Of a DNA stretch of 9,800 nucleotides, positions 6,623-9,800 are shown piece by piece; position 1 is the first letter of the stretch; every line of letters starts with the position of its first letter. The translations under genes were made by a program, and so were the position numbers. Origin of the DNA: an uncultured Bacilli bacterium. Its GTDB lineage: Bacteria > Bacillota_I > Bacilli_A > RF39 > UBA660. The stretch is from NCBI GenBank assembly GCA_947585065.1, contig CANPWX010000028.1, forward strand, positions 1 to 9,800. The letters are read 5' to 3'. Below the pieces are notes generated by a model. That model saw only the letters and a program-made list of their open reading frames with translations. It was not told the DNA's origin and searched no databases.

Positions 6623-7162
6623 ATGGAATTAAAAGGAAGTAAAACAGAAGCAAATTTAATGGCCGCTTTTGCTGGAGAAAGTCAAGCAAGAAATAAATAT
6701 ACATACTATGCTAGTAAAGCCAAAAAGGAAGGATATGAACAAATCGCATCCATTTTTGAAGAAACAGCAAACAATGAAAAAGAGCATGCAAAATTATGGT
6801 TTAAAAAATTACATGAAGGAGACATTCCAGATACTTTAACAAATCTTAAAGATGCAGCAAGTGGAGAAAACTATGAATGGACAGATATGTATAAAACGTT
6901 TGCCGAAGAAGCTCGTGAAGAAGGATTTAATGAAATAGCCTATCTTTTTGAAAGTGTAGGAACGATTGAAAAACACCATGAAGAACGTTTTTTAAAATTA
7001 GTAGATAATATCGAAAACAATTTAGTTTTTGAACGTGGCGAAGAACGTGTTTGGATTTGCCGTAACTGTGGACATATATATGTAGGGGAAAAAGCTCCAG
7101 AAATTTGTCCAGTATGCAAACATCCACAAGCTTATATGGAAATTAAAGCAGAAAATTATTAA
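6623..7162 (+). CDS. rbr: Rubrerythrin (diiron peroxidase with C-terminal rubredoxin domain)
   Basis: The 179-residue protein is the usual length for a classical rubrerythrin and starts after AGGAGG (6608-6613). Residues 1 to about 135 are the ferritin-like four-helix diiron domain. Expected iron ligands are present: E19 in AGES, E52xxH55 in NEKEH, E82 and E85 in SGENYE, and E116xxH119 in EKHH. Residues about 142-172 are the rubredoxin-like domain with C146xxC149 and C162xxC165 binding one iron. The enzyme reduces hydrogen peroxide to water in the cytoplasm using electrons from rubredoxin or NAD(P)H-linked carriers, protecting anaerobes from oxygen exposure. All key residues are intact and the domain order is the standard ferritin-like then rubredoxin. 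It has its own promoter and terminator, so it is probably transcribed alone. Very secure call. Confidence 0.97.
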   Translation: MELKGSKTEANLMAAFAGESQARNKYTYYASKAKKEGYEQIASIFEETANNEKEHAKLWFKKLHEGDIPDTLTNLKDAASGENYEWTDMYKTFAEEAREEGFNEIAYLFESVGTIEKHHEERFLKLVDNIENNLVFERGEERVWICRNCGHIYVGEKAPEICPVCKHPQAYMEIKAENY

Positions 7163-7168
7163 TTTTTG

Positions 7169-7200
7169 AAAGAATATGTAAAATATTCTTTTTATTTTTT
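7169..7200 (+). terminator. Intrinsic terminator of rubrerythrin
   Basis: AAAGAATAT (7169-7177) pairs perfectly with ATATTCTTT (7183-7191) around GTAAA, followed by T-rich sequence (7189-7193 and 7195 onward). Confidence 0.85.
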
Positions 7201-7209
7201 TAAAAATTT

Positions 7210-7217
7210 GATATACT
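7210..7217 (+). promoter_or_regulatory. Extended -10 promoter of the small membrane-anchored protein gene
   Basis: TGATATACT (7209-7217) is an extended -10 (TGn plus TATACT at 7212-7217). The -35 position falls in the T-rich tail of the preceding terminator and is weak (TTTTTA at 7189-7194). Confidence 0.5.
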
Positions 7218-7226
7218 AAACATAGT

Positions 7227-7236
7227 AGAGGTTGAT
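7227..7236 (+). promoter_or_regulatory. Ribosome binding site that fixes the start at 7241
   Basis: AGAGGTTGAT precedes ATG 7241 with AGAGG ending nine bases upstream. The possible TTG start at 7232 abuts AGAGG directly and cannot use it. The same 10-mer stands before the coiled-coil gene (4292-4301). Confidence 0.75.
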
Positions 7237-7240
7237 AAAG

Positions 7241-7795
7241 ATGGAAAAGAAAATAAATAAAAACCAAAAAATTGTTTTATTAGTAGTGGGAGCTTTATTA
7301 CTGGTGCTAATTTTAATTTTTGTGATAGGCTTATTTTTAAAACCGAAAAATGAACTAGAAAATCCGCCTGCCCCAGAAGAACCAATTACAGATATGTATA
7401 ATATTCAACAAGTAGAGCCTACTGAAGCTGAAACAATGTATAAAGAAGTAGCATCTGCTTGTACAGGAGCATTAGTTTGGAATTTAGACATTGGACAAAC
7501 TGTTCAAATTGATGATTTAAGTAATATGAACACTTGCCATACAGATGACTATTATTCAAAAATGATTGGTTATACATATGATTTAGATAATAATGTTTTA
7601 ATTCATGTAAATGTATTAAAAAAAGTAGATAATGAATTAAGAAAGTTAGATGATACGCGGGTAGCAGAATTTAGTGAAGAAGGATTAAATGATGCGTTGA
7701 ACTTAGGAACAACTTATGAATATGTTTATCAACCAAATGGAGACAATTATAAATTAATTGAAGTAAAACTAATGGCACTTCCAACAACAGAATAG
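7241..7795 (+). CDS. Small single-pass membrane-anchored protein, unknown function
   Basis: The product is 184 residues from ATG 7241; an in-frame TTG nine bases earlier is rejected on ribosome-site spacing. A Lys/Asn-rich N-terminus (MEKKINKNQK) is followed by one strong hydrophobic helix (about residues 11-33) and a short Pro/Glu-rich linker (NPPAPEEPITD). The remaining 140 residues lie outside if the positive-inside rule holds. The outer domain mixes strands and helices (VWNLDIGQTVQIDDL, GYTYDLDNNVLIHVNVLKKV, TYEYVYQPNGDNYKLIEVKL) and has two Cys (SACTG and NTCHT) about 30 residues apart that could form a disulfide. No lipobox, enzyme motif or known domain is recognised. It stands alone between two terminators. 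It could be an envelope or cell-wall accessory protein, but that is only position-based inference. Confidence 0.8.
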   Translation: MEKKINKNQKIVLLVVGALLLVLILIFVIGLFLKPKNELENPPAPEEPITDMYNIQQVEPTEAETMYKEVASACTGALVWNLDIGQTVQIDDLSNMNTCHTDDYYSKMIGYTYDLDNNVLIHVNVLKKVDNELRKLDDTRVAEFSEEGLNDALNLGTTYEYVYQPNGDNYKLIEVKLMALPTTE

Positions 7796-7818
7796 ATTGG
7801 TAAAAAACCAATCTTTTT
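7794..7818 (+). terminator. Intrinsic terminator after the small membrane protein gene
   Basis: AGATTGGT (7794-7801) pairs perfectly with ACCAATCT (7807-7814) around AAAAA, followed by TTTTT at 7814-7818. The stem starts in the TAG stop codon. Confidence 0.9.
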
Positions 7819-7819
7819 A

Positions 7820-7848
7820 TTTTCTTCCTTCCATATTTAAGGTATAAT
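7820..7848 (+). promoter_or_regulatory. Promoter of the TagO-like/GtrA operon
   Basis: A perfect TATAAT lies at 7843-7848. At 17-base spacing the -35 region (7820-7825, TTTTCT) is only a partial match. This is the one promoter in the window without TGA before the -10. Confidence 0.6.
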
Positions 7849-7875
7849 AGAATTATAGAGATTGGAGGAGTAATC

Positions 7876-8940
7876 ATGCGATTAGAAGTAAACTCTTTTC
7901 ATATTATATTAATGATTTTCACAACTTTTCTTTTTAGTGTGATTTTAGTACCTATTTTCAAAAAAATTGCTTTTCATATTGGAGCAATTGATTATCCAAA
8001 TGCAAGAAGGCTAAATAAAGTGCCAATGCCAACTATTGGTGGAGTAGCAGTGTTTTTTTCCTTTCTATTAGGATATATGATTTTTGGACGTGGTAGTACC
8101 CAAATGCTCGCTATATTAATATCAAGTTTTGTGATTTTATTTGTTGGATTAATTGATGATATTAAACCAATTCATGCGAAATATCAATTAATTGGCCAAA
8201 GCATAGCAATATTAATTATTTTAATTTATGGAGGATTAACTATTGATAATGTCACTATATTAGGTACAACCTTGAATTTTCCAATGCCATTAAATTATAT
8301 CGTAACCTATTTTTTCATGCTTGGTATCATTAATGCCATTGATTTATCTGATGGTATGGATGGTCTTAGCAGTGGAATATCAATTATCTATTTTGTAACA
8401 ATTGTCGTAATAGCAATGTGCTTAAATTTAGCAGGGGATATAGATACATTAATTGCAATATTAATGATTGGAGCTTTACTAGGTTTTTTAGTATATAATT
8501 TTCCTCCAGCAAAAATTTATATAGGTGACTCCGGAAGCAATTTTATGGGACTTATGGTCGCGACAACGGCACTTTATGGATTTAAAGTTGCAACATTTAC
8601 TTCTCTTTTAATTCCTCTAGCAACCTTAGCAACTCCAATATTTGATGTATTATTTTCGATAGCAAGAAGAACATTACAAAAGAAAAATCCATTTACCACT
8701 CCAGACAAAGAACACCTACATCATCAACTGTTGAAGATGAAATTTTCCACAAAAGAATCATTAGCAGTTATTTATACATTAAATATCGGATTCTCATTTG
8801 CTACCATTTTATACTCACTAAATTATTTACGATATGCCTTTATTTTATATTTAGCATTATTAGTAGTACTATTATTTTTGGTATTAAAAACAGAAATATT
8901 ATTTCCAAAGAAAGGGAAGAATTTAGATGAAGAAAAATGA
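7876..8940 (+). CDS. tagO: Undecaprenyl-phosphate glycosyl-1-phosphate transferase, TagO/WecA family
   Basis: The enzyme class transfers a sugar-1-phosphate (usually GlcNAc-1-P) from a UDP-sugar to undecaprenyl phosphate on the cytoplasmic face, the first step for wall teichoic acids and similar glycopolymers. The start ATG follows GGAGGAG (7864-7870). The 354-residue, roughly ten-helix protein has the family motifs: PMPTIGG (50-56), D94D95 with K102 and Q104 in GLIDDIKPIHAKYQ, NAIDLSDGMDGLS (153-165), IGDSGSNFMG (216-225) and HLHH (280-283). The HxHH form separates it from MraY. One canonical position is changed: NxxNxxDGxDGL reads NAIDLSDGMDGL, with Asp156 where Asn is usual. The 3' end overlaps the GtrA-family gene by 14 bases, indicating an operon. 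The exact sugar substrate cannot be read from sequence; RgpG-like initiation of a rhamnose polysaccharide is an alternative. Confidence 0.92.
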   Translation: MRLEVNSFHIILMIFTTFLFSVILVPIFKKIAFHIGAIDYPNARRLNKVPMPTIGGVAVFFSFLLGYMIFGRGSTQMLAILISSFVILFVGLIDDIKPIHAKYQLIGQSIAILIILIYGGLTIDNVTILGTTLNFPMPLNYIVTYFFMLGIINAIDLSDGMDGLSSGISIIYFVTIVVIAMCLNLAGDIDTLIAILMIGALLGFLVYNFPPAKIYIGDSGSNFMGLMVATTALYGFKVATFTSLLIPLATLATPIFDVLFSIARRTLQKKNPFTTPDKEHLHHQLLKMKFSTKESLAVIYTLNIGFSFATILYSLNYLRYAFILYLALLVVLLFLVLKTEILFPKKGKNLDEEK

Positions 8941-9800
8941 GAAAATACTAGAAGTAGTCCGTTATTTAATAGTAGGACTGCTAACAACTTTAGTGAGCTT
9001 AGCCATATACTATGGATTAGTTTATACAGTTTTGAATCCAGAAAATGCCCTTCAACTTCAAATTGCCAATATACTTAGTTGGATTGGATCTGTAACTTTT
9101 GCCTATATTACAAATCGAACAGTGGTATTTCGAAGCAACAGTAAAAATAAAATAAAAGAAGCAACAAAATTTTTGGGATCCCGCTTAGTAACATTAGTTT
9201 TAGACATGGGAATAATGTTTACGGGAGTAACAATTTTATCTTACAACGATAAAATGATAAAAATACTAAGTCAAGTAATTGTGATAATATCGAACTATGT
9301 TTTAAGTAAACTCTTTGTATTTAAAACCTCATCATCAAAAAAAAACTATGATAACTATAAATACAAAATAGTACGTTTTGGTATATTTCTATTGCCAATC
9401 TTCTTAATAGTACTAGAAACCCATCCATCTCGACAAATAGATTTTCTATTTACTCTATTTTTATCAATATTTTTTCTATTTTTTGGTTTATCCATGTTAC
9501 AAAAAAAACAAAACATTGGTATAGTTCTTGCTCTATTGACTTATGTAATTATAGAAATTTGCTACTTTTACTGTAAAGATGCTGATATGTTAACCAGTAT
9601 CAATCAACTCATTGCAATCTTCTTATTACCAATGGCAGGATTTTATTTTAAAAATAATAAAGTGTTTAATGAAAGATTTTGGCCAATTTTATTTTTTGAA
9701 ACTTGTTTTTTAACATTTTTAGCAGATGGAACAATTTTATTACCAATTTTAGTGATTACACTTCCTTTTGCAGTGGTAGCTTTAAAAAATCATTCGAATT
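8927..9800 (+). CDS. GtrA-family membrane protein with long extra C-terminal membrane region, 3' end missing
   Basis: ATG 8927 lies inside the end of the TagO-like gene (14-base overlap), with AAAGGGAAG (8911-8919) as ribosome site. The frame stays open to the window edge, giving at least 291 residues. Residues about 9-133 are a four-helix GtrA domain: RYLIVGLLTT, FAYITNRTVVF (58-68), KFLGSRLVTLVLDMG and SNYVLSKLFVFK (122-133). GtrA-like proteins are associated with moving undecaprenyl-phosphate-linked sugars across the membrane or with decorating wall polymers. A hydrophilic Lys/Tyr/Asn linker (134-148) is followed by about five more hydrophobic segments (from about 149 to the edge). Ordinary GtrA proteins are about 120-150 residues, so this is a fusion or extended form; I do not recognise the second half. 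Its coupling to TagO supports a role in the same lipid-linked glycopolymer pathway. Confidence 0.88.
   Translation, partial: MKKNEKILEVVRYLIVGLLTTLVSLAIYYGLVYTVLNPENALQLQIANILSWIGSVTFAYITNRTVVFRSNSKNKIKEATKFLGSRLVTLVLDMGIMFTGVTILSYNDKMIKILSQVIVIISNYVLSKLFVFKTSSSKKNYDNYKYKIVRFGIFLLPIFLIVLETHPSRQIDFLFTLFLSIFFLFFGLSMLQKKQNIGIVLALLTYVIIEICYFYCKDADMLTSINQLIAIFLLPMAGFYFKNNKVFNERFWPILFFETCFLTFLADGTILLPILVITLPFAVVALKNHSN

Noticed and set aside
7232..7240. TTG start for the small membrane protein
   Set aside because: It directly abuts the AGAGG ribosome site, leaving no spacing; ATG at 7241 is correctly placed.
1..9800. Mycoplasma-type code (TGA as Trp), CRISPR array, tRNA or rRNA
   Set aside because: Trp is encoded by TGG throughout and TGA ends the TagO-like gene; no regularly spaced repeats and no tRNA- or rRNA-like segments were seen.

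Overview
The window is AT-rich (roughly 30% G+C by eye). All nine genes lie on the + strand, with strong Shine-Dalgarno sites and a hairpin plus T-run behind most transcription units. It suggests a low-GC, host-associated anaerobe of the Firmicutes/Bacilli side, possibly one of the poorly cultured Erysipelotrichales- or RF39-like gut lineages. The reasons are rubrerythrin (anaerobe oxidative defence), an M60 mucin-type peptidase (animal host), BspA-type DUF285 repeats, and a TagO-like enzyme for lipid-linked wall glycopolymers. Tryptophan is read from TGG and TGA is used as a stop, so the code is standard rather than Mycoplasma code 4. The lineage is inference; there is no rRNA here.

Layout. 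(1) 2-2942: the C-terminal part of a secreted M60 zinc peptidase, coupled through TAATG to a surface protein with a signal peptide, a folded N-domain, a long acidic Pro/Glu/Asn-rich stalk and a C-terminal membrane anchor; then a terminator. (2) 2943-3167: a non-coding segment holding two copies of a 23-bp sequence in inverted orientation, each copy itself a hairpin, bracketing candidate promoters that point both ways. It lies directly upstream of (3) 3168-4257: a membrane-anchored DUF285 surface protein with its terminator. (4) 4237-6543: a 656-aa cytoplasmic coiled-coil protein of unknown function overlapping a small DUF1292-like gene, with its own promoter and terminator. (5) 6570-7200: monocistronic rubrerythrin. 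(6) 7212-7818: a small membrane-anchored protein of unknown function. (7) 7843-9800: a TagO/WecA-type glycosyl-1-phosphate transferase overlapping a GtrA-family membrane protein that has an unusually long extra membrane region and runs off the window.

Working together: regions 1-3 look like a cell-surface/host-interaction block (mucin-type glycoprotein cleavage, a stalked surface protein, a DUF285 repeat protein). Region 7 looks like envelope glycopolymer synthesis: TagO would start a polymer on undecaprenyl phosphate, and GtrA-type proteins are associated with moving lipid-linked sugars across the membrane. Regions 4 and 6 are conserved-looking but functionally unassigned. The most unusual signal is the inverted-repeat cassette upstream of the DUF285 gene, which may be an invertible (phase-variable) promoter or an operator array.
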